5,964 nucleotides of DNA from Chloroflexi bacterium RBG_16_64_43 (GCA_001796965.1 MGOA01000068.1:1-5964); one strand, 5' to 3'. Positions 1-5,964 are shown, counted from the stretch's first letter. Notes: generated by a model from the letters alone, not told the origin. Program-made: numbers and translations.

Positions 1-1023
1 CTGGCAACGCAAGAAGTGCAGGCGCGCCTGCGGGTGCTCGGCGCAGAGGCGATCGGGCCCGGCCAACCCGGCTGGGCCCAACTCGAATTGAAGGAGACGG
101 TAGTCGCCGCACGCGACGATCGCTTCATCGTGCGCCGGCCCTCACCCGGGACAACGGTGGGCGGCGGGCGGGTAGTCGAGCCGTACTCGCCGCGGCGCTA
201 CCGGCGTTTTGAGGCGCCGGTCATCGCCCGCTTCGAAGCGCTGGCCGCTGGCCAGCCGGCGGACGTGCTGCTGCAGGCAGCCTCCGCGCTGGGGCTGGCG
301 GCCTGGCGGGAGGTGACCGAACGCGCGCGCCTGACGCCCGAGCACGTAACGCCGGCACTCGAGGCGCTGCGCGCGCAGGGGACGTTGGTCGTCTTGAGCG
401 GCGACCCTCCGCGCGACGCGGAGGCGCTCGTTGTCACGCAGTCCCAGCTGGCCACGCTCATCTCTACACTGATACGTGGCCTGGCCGAATACCACGCGTC
501 CAATCCTTTGCGCCGCGCGATGCCCAAGGAGGAATTGCGCAGTCGTTTGGCCCTTGCGCCGCGCGCGCTGGCCGCGCTGCTGGGAGCGATGGCGGCCCAG
601 GCCCAGGTAGTGGATGTCGGCCAGGGTGTGCGCCTGCCCGGTCATGCGCCGCGCTTCTCTCCGGGCGAAGAGCTGGCGGTGGCCGCGCTCCTGGCACAGT
701 GCGCGCGCGATCCTTACAACACGCCCTCGGTGAAGATGTGCATCCAGGCGGTGGGCGAGACGGTTTACGCCGCGCTTCTCGATCAGGGCCGGCTACGCCA
801 GATCTCGAGCGAGGTGGTCTTGCTGGCTGAGACTTACGAGACCATGGTCGCGCGTGTGCGCGAGGTGCTGCAGCACAAGGGGACGCTGACCGTGGCCGAA
901 GCGCGCGATCTGTTCGGGTCCTCGCGCAAGTATGTCCTGGCGCTTCTTGAGCATCTCGACGCCCAGGGCCTCACCCAGCGCATCGGCGATGAACGCCGCC
1001 TGCGCCCGGGCGCCAAGGGCTGA
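1..1023 (+). CDS. selB: Selenocysteine-specific translation elongation factor SelB, 3' part
   Basis: SelB is the GTPase that carries selenocysteinyl-tRNA to ribosomes stalled at a UGA next to a SECIS hairpin. The reading frame is open from base 1, so the gene starts before the window; the GTG at 16 is internal. The 340 visible residues hold the end of the EF-Tu-like domain III (residues 1-65, with the family-typical VVAARDDRFIVR and TVGGGRVVEP), then the winged-helix RNA-binding region. Recognisable SelB signatures are NPLRRAMPKEELRSRL (about 168-183) and, in the last winged helix that contacts SECIS, TVAEARDLFGSSRKYVLALLEHLD (about 297-320) followed by RIGDERRL. SelB is usually about 600-640 residues, so the GTPase domain and most of domain II lie upstream. 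It ends in TGA at 1021-1023 and is closed by a terminator. No selA, selD or tRNA-Sec is visible here. Identification is secure from motifs; the organism probably uses selenocysteine, which is an inference. Confidence 0.93.
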   Translation: MATQEVQARLRVLGAEAIGPGQPGWAQLELKETVVAARDDRFIVRRPSPGTTVGGGRVVEPYSPRRYRRFEAPVIARFEALAAGQPADVLLQAASALGLAAWREVTERARLTPEHVTPALEALRAQGTLVVLSGDPPRDAEALVVTQSQLATLISTLIRGLAEYHASNPLRRAMPKEELRSRLALAPRALAALLGAMAAQAQVVDVGQGVRLPGHAPRFSPGEELAVAALLAQCARDPYNTPSVKMCIQAVGETVYAALLDQGRLRQISSEVVLLAETYETMVARVREVLQHKGTLTVAEARDLFGSSRKYVLALLEHLDAQGLTQRIGDERRLRPGAKG

Positions 1024-1052
1024 GCCCCACCCGCCGGCGAGGGCGCGCCCAC

Positions 1053-1085
1053 ACGGTTCGGGCACTGGCCCGGCCGTTTTTGTTT
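1053..1085 (+). terminator. Rho-independent terminator of selB
   Basis: The stem is ACGG (1053-1056) and CGGGC (1059-1063), a 4-nt loop ACTG (1064-1067), then GCCCG (1068-1072) and CCGT (1074-1077), with a small internal loop (TT opposite G). A T-rich tract follows (TTTTT at 1077-1081, then G and TTT). It lies 30 nt after the selB stop, so it should end the selB transcript. Confidence 0.82.
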
Positions 1086-1112
1086 GACGCCTTCCCCGTA
1101 CGGTGCTAGAGT
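1084..1112 (+). promoter_or_regulatory. Sigma-70-type promoter for the sensor/transporter operon
   Basis: The -35 box is TTGACG (1084-1089) and the -10 box is TAGAGT (1107-1112), separated by exactly 17 bp. A TGC at 1104-1106 gives an extended -10. The -35 box begins inside the T-run of the selB terminator, so the old transcript ends where the new unit begins. Transcription would start near 1118-1120, leaving a leader of about 80 nt. The call rests on sequence match only. Confidence 0.6.
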
Positions 1113-1126
1113 TCAGCGAAGAACGA

Positions 1127-1193
1127 TTCGCGCCAGCCGGCGCGGACCGCATCCTCATCGCCCCGAGATTCGGGGCGATTGCGCGCCACGAGG
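1127..1193 (+). promoter_or_regulatory. Structured 5' leader with two hairpins and a possible alternative pairing at the RBS
   Basis: Hairpin 1 pairs TTCGCGCC (1127-1134) with GGCGCGGA (1139-1146) across the loop AGCC, including one G-U pair. Hairpin 2 is a perfect 10-bp stem, ATCGCCCCGA (1157-1166) with TCGGGGCGAT (1170-1179), and loop GAT. Neither is followed by a T-run, so they are not simple terminators. A second copy of CGCGCC (1182-1187) could take over the GGCGCG at 1139-1144 from hairpin 1, giving a helix that ends 2 nt before the Shine-Dalgarno. CCTC (1153-1156) is also complementary to the Shine-Dalgarno GAGG (1190-1193). The layout allows translational control. I do not recognise an M-box or any other known riboswitch, and high GC makes chance pairings likely. 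An operator read as DNA is the alternative. Confidence 0.4.
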
Positions 1194-1199
1194 TGGACG
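1190..1199 (+). promoter_or_regulatory. Ribosome binding site fixing the start of the MgtE-like gene
   Basis: GAGG (1190-1193, extending to GAGGTGG) sits 6 nt before the ATG at 1200. This favours that ATG over the in-frame TTG at 1179, which has no comparable site and lies inside the right arm of hairpin 2. Confidence 0.7.
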
Positions 1200-2456
1200 A
1201 TGGCCTTTTTGAGCACGCTCATGGGCAAACCCGTCGCAGACGTCAACGGCGACCCCGTCGGCCATCTCGACGATCTGATCGCCTCAATGCGTAGCGACCT
1301 CCCCCGCCCGATCGTCACTGCCCTGGTGATCCGCCGCCCGGGGCAGCGCTGGATCGTGCCGATGTCGGCGGTGGCCGTGCTCATCGCACCCGCCATACCG
1401 CTGACGCGGACGGCCGCCGACTTGCCGCGCTATGAGCCGACTGAGCACGACCTCTACCTGGCCCGCGATGTGCTCGACAAGCAGATCATCGACATCAACG
1501 GGGTCCGCGTAGTGCGGGTCAACGACCTGGAACTGGCCCGCGTCGACGACGAGTACTACGTCGTCAATGTGGATATCGGCGGGCTGGGCCTGCTGCGCCG
1601 GCTGGGGTGGGCGCGCCTGGCCGAGCGGCTGGTGCGCGGCACCGGCCGAAAGGCGCTTGCGAGTGTCATCGCCTGGGACGACGTGGAGCTCTTGCGGGCG
1701 GATCAACCGCTGCGCCTGAAAGTCCCGGGGGAGAAGATCTCCGACCTCCATCCGGCGGACTTGGCCGAACTCATCACCGACCTCAAGCGCCTGCACGGCG
1801 ACCACCTCCTGGCCGGGCTCGACGTGAAGACCCTAGCCGACACGCTCGAGGAGGTCGAGCCGGATTTCCAGGCCAGCTTGGTGGAAGACATGCCCGACGA
1901 AAAGGTGGCCGACGTTCTGGAGGAAATGGCCCCCGATGAGGCCGCCGACCTCTTGGCCGAGCTGCCCAAGGACCGCAGCCGGGACCTCCTGGACCTCATG
2001 CAGGAAGACGAGGCCGAAGACGTGCGGCGGCTGCTGACCTACCCCGAAGAATCCGCCGGCGGAATCATGACCACCAATTTCGTGGTCGTCCCCGAGGGGC
2101 TCACGGCTGGCGCGGCGATTGCGCGGCTGCGCGAGACCGCGCATGAAGCCGAGACCCTCACCTACGTTTATGTCACCGACATCGGCGAGCATCTCCAGGG
2201 CGTGGTCTCATTACACGAACTGGTGCTGGCCAACCCAGCCACGCCGATTGCCGAGTTCATGCACCGGCGGGTGGTGAGCGTGGGGCTGCTCGATTCGCAG
2301 GAAGACGTGGCCCAAGCTGTTTCGAAATACAACCTGGTGGCCATCCCCGTGGTCGACAGCGAGCAACGCATTCAGGGCATCGTCACGGCCGACGACGCGC
2401 TCGACAAGGTCATTCCCACGGCGTGGAAGAAGCGCCTGCCGCGCCTGTATCACTAG
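1200..2456 (+). CDS. Pore-less MgtE-like sensor: PRC-like segments, MgtE N-domain and CBS pair
   Basis: This is a 418-residue soluble protein with no membrane segment. Residues 5-65 and about 88-140 look like two PRC-barrel units with matching motifs (GKPVADVNGDPVGHLDDL and DKQIIDINGVRVVRVNDL). Residues about 181-283 form an MgtE N-domain: it opens with LHPADLAEL, continues through acidic helical repeats such as DEAADLLAELP, and ends with the diagnostic YPEESAGGIMTT. A CBS pair follows (about 287-342 and 351-405, ending GIVTADDALDKVI). In MgtE channels these parts sense cytosolic Mg2+ and close the pore. Here the protein stops, with a basic tail (WKKRLPRLYH), about where MgtE's plug helix and membrane domain would begin. 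The downstream DNA encodes an unrelated transporter, so this is not a frameshifted mgtE. I infer a cytosolic divalent-cation sensor acting on the next gene's product, 24 nt away. Domain calls are strong; partner and ligand are inferred. CBS domains can also bind nucleotides. Confidence 0.87.
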   Translation: MAFLSTLMGKPVADVNGDPVGHLDDLIASMRSDLPRPIVTALVIRRPGQRWIVPMSAVAVLIAPAIPLTRTAADLPRYEPTEHDLYLARDVLDKQIIDINGVRVVRVNDLELARVDDEYYVVNVDIGGLGLLRRLGWARLAERLVRGTGRKALASVIAWDDVELLRADQPLRLKVPGEKISDLHPADLAELITDLKRLHGDHLLAGLDVKTLADTLEEVEPDFQASLVEDMPDEKVADVLEEMAPDEAADLLAELPKDRSRDLLDLMQEDEAEDVRRLLTYPEESAGGIMTTNFVVVPEGLTAGAAIARLRETAHEAETLTYVYVTDIGEHLQGVVSLHELVLANPATPIAEFMHRRVVSVGLLDSQEDVAQAVSKYNLVAIPVVDSEQRIQGIVTADDALDKVIPTAWKKRLPRLYH

Positions 2457-2480
2457 TCCTCTGCCAGAAGCGCAGCCTCG

Positions 2481-3749
2481 ATGAAGATCTCGCCACGCGT
2501 CAGATCCCTGCGTAGCCGCTTGTTGCTGCTGTTGGCCGTGATCGGTCCGGGCATCATCACCGCCAACGTCGACAACGACGCCGGCGGAATCACCACTTAC
2601 TCCGTGGCCGGCGCGCACTACGGCTATAGCCTGTTGTGGATCCTGCCGCTGGTGGCCCTGGCGTTGATCCTGGTGCAGGAAATGAGCGCTCGGCTGGGCA
2701 TCGCCACGGGCAAGGGCCTGGCCGACCTTATCCGCGAGTCGCTGGGAGTGCGGATCACGACCCTGGTGATCGGCATCGTGCTGGTGGCCAACCTCGCCAA
2801 CACGGTGAGCGAGTTCGCCGGGGTTGCGGCCAGCATGGAGATCTTCGGGATCAGCAAGTATCTATCGGTGCCGCTGGTGGCCGTCGGGGTGTGGCTGCTG
2901 ATTGTGTTCGGCAACTACAAGAACGTTGAGCGTATTTTTCTCGTGGCCAGCGCCGTCTACCTGGCCTACGTGGCCTCGGGCATTCTCGCCAACCCGCCCT
3001 GGGCGGATGTGGCGCGCGCCTTCGTGACGCCCACCTTCCACCTCGAAGCAGGCTATATCACGATCTTCGTCACGGCCATCGGCACGACCATCGCCCCCTG
3101 GATGCAGTTTTACCAGCAAGCCTCGATCGTCGATAAGGGCTTGCAGCGCTCCGACTATGCCTACGAGCGCCTGGATGTCATCCTCGGCTCGCTGTTTGCG
3201 GTGTTCGTCGCCGGTTTCATCATCATCGCCTGCGCAGCGACGCTCTTTACCCACGGCGTGCGCATCGAGACCGCCAAGGATGCCGCCCTGGCCCTCGGGC
3301 CATTGGCCGGCCGGTATGCCTCCACTCTCTTTGCCCTGGGGCTGCTCAATGCTTCGGTGTTTTCGGCTGCGATCCTGCCGCTCTCAACCGCCTACGTGGT
3401 GTGTGAAGCCTTCGGCTGGGAGAAAGGCGTAAACCGCAGCATGCGCGAAGCCCCGGTCTTCTTCGCGGTCTACACCGCCCTGATCGTCCTCGGCGCGGGC
3501 ATCATCTTGCTGCCGGTGCGCTCGCTGGTGCAGGCCATGCTGGCCAGCCAGACTCTCAACGGCATGTTGCTGCCCTTCGTGCTGATCGTGATGCTGCGCC
3601 TGATCAACGACCGGCGGGTGATGGGTGAGTTCGCCAACGGGCGGGTGGCGAACGGACTGGCCTGGACCGTCGTCGTCCTACTCATCGGTCTGACGATCCT
3701 GCTGGTGATCACCAGCGTCTTCCCCGGCGCGCTGGGCGGCGCGGGATGA
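2481..3749 (+). CDS. Nramp-family divalent metal transporter with non-canonical metal site
   Basis: This 422-residue inner-membrane protein has about 11 hydrophobic helices (near residues 15-40, 49-69, 91-118, 127-145, 150-171, 191-215, 231-256, 278-309, 323-346, 352-373, 391-416), the normal Nramp size and fold. The family start GPGIITA is present, but the helix-1 DPGN motif of Mn/Fe Nramps is replaced by DNDAGG (31-36). In helix 6 the canonical ATVMPHN reads TTIAPWM (202-208), so the soft-metal-binding Met becomes Ala205 and the His becomes Trp207. A Gln in helix 10 (Q357) is retained. Loss of the Met is a hallmark of Nramp-related magnesium transporters (NRMTs), so Mg2+ or another hard cation is a better guess than Mn2+/Fe2+; this is inference and I do not use mntH. 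It is probably co-transcribed with the sensor gene 24 nt upstream. Its Shine-Dalgarno is weak (AGAAG, 2466-2470), which could make translation depend on the upstream gene. Confidence 0.88.
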   Translation: MKISPRVRSLRSRLLLLLAVIGPGIITANVDNDAGGITTYSVAGAHYGYSLLWILPLVALALILVQEMSARLGIATGKGLADLIRESLGVRITTLVIGIVLVANLANTVSEFAGVAASMEIFGISKYLSVPLVAVGVWLLIVFGNYKNVERIFLVASAVYLAYVASGILANPPWADVARAFVTPTFHLEAGYITIFVTAIGTTIAPWMQFYQQASIVDKGLQRSDYAYERLDVILGSLFAVFVAGFIIIACAATLFTHGVRIETAKDAALALGPLAGRYASTLFALGLLNASVFSAAILPLSTAYVVCEAFGWEKGVNRSMREAPVFFAVYTALIVLGAGIILLPVRSLVQAMLASQTLNGMLLPFVLIVMLRLINDRRVMGEFANGRVANGLAWTVVVLLIGLTILLVITSVFPGALGGAG

Positions 3750-3843
3750 GCAGGCACCGACCCGCGCAAGCTTGCACGAGGGCATGGCTTCGCCTCGCGT
3801 TCTCCAAACCGTCGGTCGTTGAATAGGCTGGAACCTGCCCAGG
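3750..3843. other. Convergent intergenic gap, no clear terminator
   Basis: This 94-nt gap lies between the converging transporter and amidohydrolase genes. It contains a perfect 10-bp palindrome GCAAGCTTGC (3766-3775), followed by a weak hairpin (CGAG 3777-3780 and GC 3782-3783, pairing with GC 3792-3793 and CTCG 3794-3797, one bulged G). There is no T-run on either strand, so I do not call an intrinsic terminator. No small gene is supported. Confidence 0.5.
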
Positions 3844-5463
3844 CTAGAACCCCCGCCACGTCCAACGCCCGCCGACCATCGTCGCCCGCGGAGCGATAGT
3901 CCGAAGTGCCTCGGCCGGGAGCGCAAACGGGTCCTCATCTAAGACGACGAGATCCGCCCAGCGCCCCGCCGCGAGAATCCCGCACTCATTCTCCATCCCG
4001 GCCGCAAAGGCCGGACCCAGCGTGAATGCGTGCAACGCCTCGGCCAGTGTCAGGCGCTGCTCAGGGTGCCAGCCGGCTGCCCCGGGATCTCCATCCGCGC
4101 CGCGGCGGGTCACGGCGGCGTGCACCCCCTCGAACGGGTTGGGTGGCTCAACCGGCGCATCCGAGCCAAAAGCCAGGTGCGCCCCTGCGGCGAGTTGGCT
4201 CCGCCAAGCATAGGCATGCGCGCAGCGCGGCCCCCAGTAGCGCTCCGCCATCCGCCGGTCGGAGGGCGCGTGGCTCGGCTGCATCGAGGCCACGATATCC
4301 AGTTGCGCCGGCCGCGGCAGGTCTTCTTCGAGCGCAAGCTGCAAGTGCTCGATGCGGTGGCGGCGTGCATCGCGCGGAATATGATGCTCGGCCTCCACCG
4401 CGCGCAGTGCGTCGAAAGCCTCGAGCACTTCATGCACCGCGCGGTCGCCAATGGCATGGACGGCAAGCGGCCATCCGCCCAGGGTGGCCCGGCTCCCGCG
4501 CTCGACGAGCGTTTCGCGATCGCTCACCATCAGGCCGCGGTTGCCGGGTTCGCCCTCGTACGGCTCGGCCATGGCCGCCGTGCGCGGACCGAGCGCGCCA
4601 TCGGCAAAGAACTTGAGGTGGCCCAGGCGCAGCCACGCGTCGCCCGTACCCGAGCGCTGACCCGACTCGAGCAGGTGCTCGAGCTCGCTGCCCGGCAGGT
4701 TTTTCACGACGCGCAAGCGAAGATCGCCGCGCGCGTGCATTGTTTGCAGCGCCTCCCACGTGCGCGGCGAAGAGAAATCGTGGACTGCGGTCAGCCCCAG
4801 CCGTGCGAGATCCTGCTGGGTGCGCAGGAGCGCTTCCACCAGCGCCTCCCCGGCCAGCTCAGGCTGCACGCGGGTCACCAGCTCGATCGCTCTCTCGAAC
4901 AGCAATCCGTCGGGTGTGCCGTCCGGGGCCCGGCCGATACGTCCACCGGGCGGGTCGGGCATGTTGCCGCCGATTCCCGCCGCCTCGAGCGCCCGGGTGT
5001 TGACCCAAGCGGCATGTCCGGACTTGGCCGTAAGCACTACTACGTGCTGCGGCGCCGCCTCATCCAGTTCCACGCGCGTTCCGTACACGCCGCCCCATGC
5101 GTTGTGGTTCCAGCCGCTGCCGACGATCCATTCGCCGGGCGGCGTCTCGCGCGCCCGCGCTCGCACGCGCGCCAGACATTCGGCGCGGGTTGCGGTTTCG
5201 GCGGCCACCCCGCTCAGGCTGCGCGCGTACCAATCCAAGTGCAAATGGGCATCCACCAGCCCAGGCAAGACCGTCCGCCCTTCGAGCCCGAGGCGCAGCG
5301 TGTGCGCGCCGGCCAGGGAGAGAATCTCGCGCGTGCCGCCGACGGCCACGATCCGCTCGCCGCGCACGAACAGGGCCTCGGCGCGCGGGCAGCCGGCCTC
5401 TTGGGTGTAAACCTGTCCGTTGAAGAGAATTGTTTCCGGAGGCATGACGTCGCGGGGCGGCAC
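3844..5463 (-). CDS. YtcJ-type metal-dependent amidohydrolase (amidohydrolase family 3)
   Basis: This 539-residue cytosolic hydrolase has the full set of metal and active-site motifs: H73-x-H75 in VDAHLHLDW, Lys284 in LKFFADGALGPRTA, His336 in AVHAIGDRAV, His369 and His373 in HRIEHLQ, and Asp435 in AFGSDAPVEPPNPFEGV. The N-terminal (about 11-65) and C-terminal (about 490-538, with GILAAGRWADLVVLDEDPF) strands form the usual flanking beta-sandwich. Length matches the family. Members hydrolyse C-N bonds such as N-substituted formamides, but most are uncharacterised and the substrate cannot be read from sequence. I chose GTG at 5463 because AAGG (5475-5478) lies 11 nt upstream; an in-frame ATG at 5445 lacks a ribosome site. 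It starts 13 nt after the parB stop, so the two are probably co-transcribed and perhaps translationally coupled. Nothing links its chemistry to chromosome segregation. Confidence 0.9.
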   Translation of the reverse strand: MPPRDVMPPETILFNGQVYTQEAGCPRAEALFVRGERIVAVGGTREILSLAGAHTLRLGLEGRTVLPGLVDAHLHLDWYARSLSGVAAETATRAECLARVRARARETPPGEWIVGSGWNHNAWGGVYGTRVELDEAAPQHVVVLTAKSGHAAWVNTRALEAAGIGGNMPDPPGGRIGRAPDGTPDGLLFERAIELVTRVQPELAGEALVEALLRTQQDLARLGLTAVHDFSSPRTWEALQTMHARGDLRLRVVKNLPGSELEHLLESGQRSGTGDAWLRLGHLKFFADGALGPRTAAMAEPYEGEPGNRGLMVSDRETLVERGSRATLGGWPLAVHAIGDRAVHEVLEAFDALRAVEAEHHIPRDARRHRIEHLQLALEEDLPRPAQLDIVASMQPSHAPSDRRMAERYWGPRCAHAYAWRSQLAAGAHLAFGSDAPVEPPNPFEGVHAAVTRRGADGDPGAAGWHPEQRLTLAEALHAFTLGPAFAAGMENECGILAAGRWADLVVLDEDPFALPAEALRTIAPRATMVGGRWTWRGF

Positions 5464-5474
5464 GGGGCGGGCGG

Positions 5475-5479
5475 CCTTA
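5475..5479 (-). promoter_or_regulatory. Ribosome binding site of the amidohydrolase gene, overlapping the parB stop
   Basis: Read on the minus strand, TAAGG combines the parB stop TAA (5479-5477) with an AAGG Shine-Dalgarno (5478-5475), 11 nt before the GTG at 5463. The overlap suggests that ribosomes finishing parB could feed initiation of the next gene. The spacing is somewhat long. Confidence 0.45.
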
Positions 5480-5964
5480 GCCGGCTTTCAGCAGGTGGTC
5501 GGCCAGCGCATCCAGTTCTTCATCGGAATAGAAATGGAAGATGAGCGTGCCGCCGCGCTTGGCCCGGCGCAGGTCGATGCGTGTGCCGAAGGCCTCCTGC
5601 AGCTTGCGCTGCAACGCGCGCAGGTCGGGCGGCAGTTTGACCGGGGCGGGTTTGGTCGTGCGTTTGCCAAGCAGCCGCCGAACCAAGTCCTCAGTTTGGC
5701 GGACGTTAAGCGCCTTGCGGATCACCGTGTCGGCGGCGGCCGACTGGGCGTGGTAGGTGGGCAGCGCAAGCAGCGCCCGCGCATGGCCCTCGGAAAGCTG
5801 CCCGGAGGCCAGCGCGCGGCGCACGGCCTCGGGCAGACGCAGCAGGCGCAGCGTGTTGGTCACCGCCACGCGGCTCTTGCTCACACGTTTGGAAATCTCT
5901 TCATGCGAAAGGCCGAACTCGTCGTTGAGCTGGCGAAAGGCTTCGGCCGTCTCCAGCGGTGAGA
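5477..5964 (-). CDS. parB: ParB/Spo0J-family chromosome partitioning protein, 3' part
   Basis: ParB binds parS sites near the replication origin, spreads as a CTP-dependent clamp, and works with ParA to segregate the chromosome. The frame is open to the right edge, so the 161 visible residues are the C-terminal part; the GTG at 5884 is internal. Seen in order are the helix-turn-helix that reads parS (LSHEEISKRVSKSRVAVTNTL, about 18-38, followed by RLLRLP), the family-typical GQLSEGHARALLAL (54-67), a proline/lysine linker (about 100-112), and a C-terminal dimerisation region (about 117-161) ending DELxxLADHLL-like in FYSDEELDALADHLLKAG. The N-terminal CTP-binding domain (GERRWRA-type motif) and any parA lie beyond the window. 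The helix-turn-helix and hallmark motif make the family secure. Whether it is the chromosomal copy is not decided here, though the flanking housekeeping genes favour it. Confidence 0.92.
   Translation of the reverse strand, partial: SPLETAEAFRQLNDEFGLSHEEISKRVSKSRVAVTNTLRLLRLPEAVRRALASGQLSEGHARALLALPTYHAQSAAADTVIRKALNVRQTEDLVRRLLGKRTTKPAPVKLPPDLRALQRKLQEAFGTRIDLRRAKRGGTLIFHFYSDEELDALADHLLKAG

Noticed and set aside
1179..1199. TTG at 1179 as the start of the MgtE-like gene
   Set aside because: The ATG at 1200 has a well-placed GAGG. The TTG lies in the arm of a 10-bp hairpin and adds seven residues that do not look like part of the PRC-type unit.
1113..1199. M-box (ykoK) Mg2+ riboswitch in the leader
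   Set aside because: The leader is only about 80 nt, much shorter than an M-box, and I do not see its conserved core; only two simple hairpins are visible.
1106..1396. Small open frames on both strands over the leader and start of the sensor gene
   Set aside because: They overlap the promoter, hairpins and real coding frame, have no family resemblance, and are composition-driven.
1200..2456. Truncated or frameshifted full-length mgtE channel gene
   Set aside because: The frame is intact, ends cleanly with a tail after CBS2, and no remnant of an MgtE membrane domain occurs downstream; the next sequence is an intact Nramp-type gene.
3747..3899. Transporter TGA read as selenocysteine, given selB nearby and an open frame beyond it
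   Set aside because: The protein already has the normal Nramp length and 11 helices at the TGA. No selenoprotein of this family is known to me, the extension is unrelated basic sequence that runs into the opposing gene, and no convincing SECIS hairpin is seen.
4030..5544. 504-residue open frame on the plus strand opposite the amidohydrolase gene
   Set aside because: It has no recognisable family motifs and is rich in Arg, Ala, His and Gln, as expected for an antisense frame in GC-rich DNA. It runs through the 3' end of parB, and the minus strand carries an unmistakable amidohydrolase with complete active-site motifs.
5420..5962. 180-residue open frame on the plus strand opposite parB
   Set aside because: It is antisense to clear ParB sequence and shows no domain or ribosome binding site; a by-product of GC-rich codon use.

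Overview
The window is high-GC bacterial chromosomal DNA (roughly two thirds G+C by eye), densely coding, with four apparently intact or near-intact protein families and two genes cut by the window edges. No insertion sequence, CRISPR array, tRNA or rRNA is visible. The lineage cannot be fixed from the sequence alone. SelB, a ParB-type segregation protein and a pore-less MgtE-like sensor beside an Nramp-like transporter would fit a Chloroflexota or actinobacterial-type genome, with Chloroflexota my weakly held preference.

Layout: (1) 1-1023, plus strand, is the C-terminal part of selB, the selenocysteine-specific elongation factor. It is followed by a rho-independent terminator (1053-1085). 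(2) 1084-1199 is a promoter plus leader. The -35 box lies inside the terminator's T-run, an extended -10 follows at 17 bp, and the roughly 80-nt leader contains two hairpins with a possible alternative pairing next to the ribosome binding site. (3) 1200-2456 and 2481-3749 form a two-gene plus-strand operon. The first gene encodes a soluble protein with two PRC-barrel-like segments, an MgtE N-domain and paired CBS domains, but no MgtE membrane channel. The second encodes an 11-helix Nramp-fold transporter in which the canonical DPGN and AxxMPH metal-site motifs are replaced. (4) 3750-3843 is a short convergent intergenic gap. (5) 5463-3844, minus strand, is a YtcJ-type amidohydrolase lying 13 nt downstream of (6) the 3' part of parB, which enters from the right edge.

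The most interesting unit is the central operon. In ordinary MgtE, the N-domain and CBS domains sense cytosolic Mg2+ and gate the attached channel. Here the same sensor is a separate protein encoded directly upstream of an unrelated Nramp-type carrier whose altered motifs point away from Mn2+/Fe2+ and toward Mg2+ or another hard cation. I infer a split, sensor-regulated divalent-cation uptake system. The proposed interaction and the substrate are inferences.
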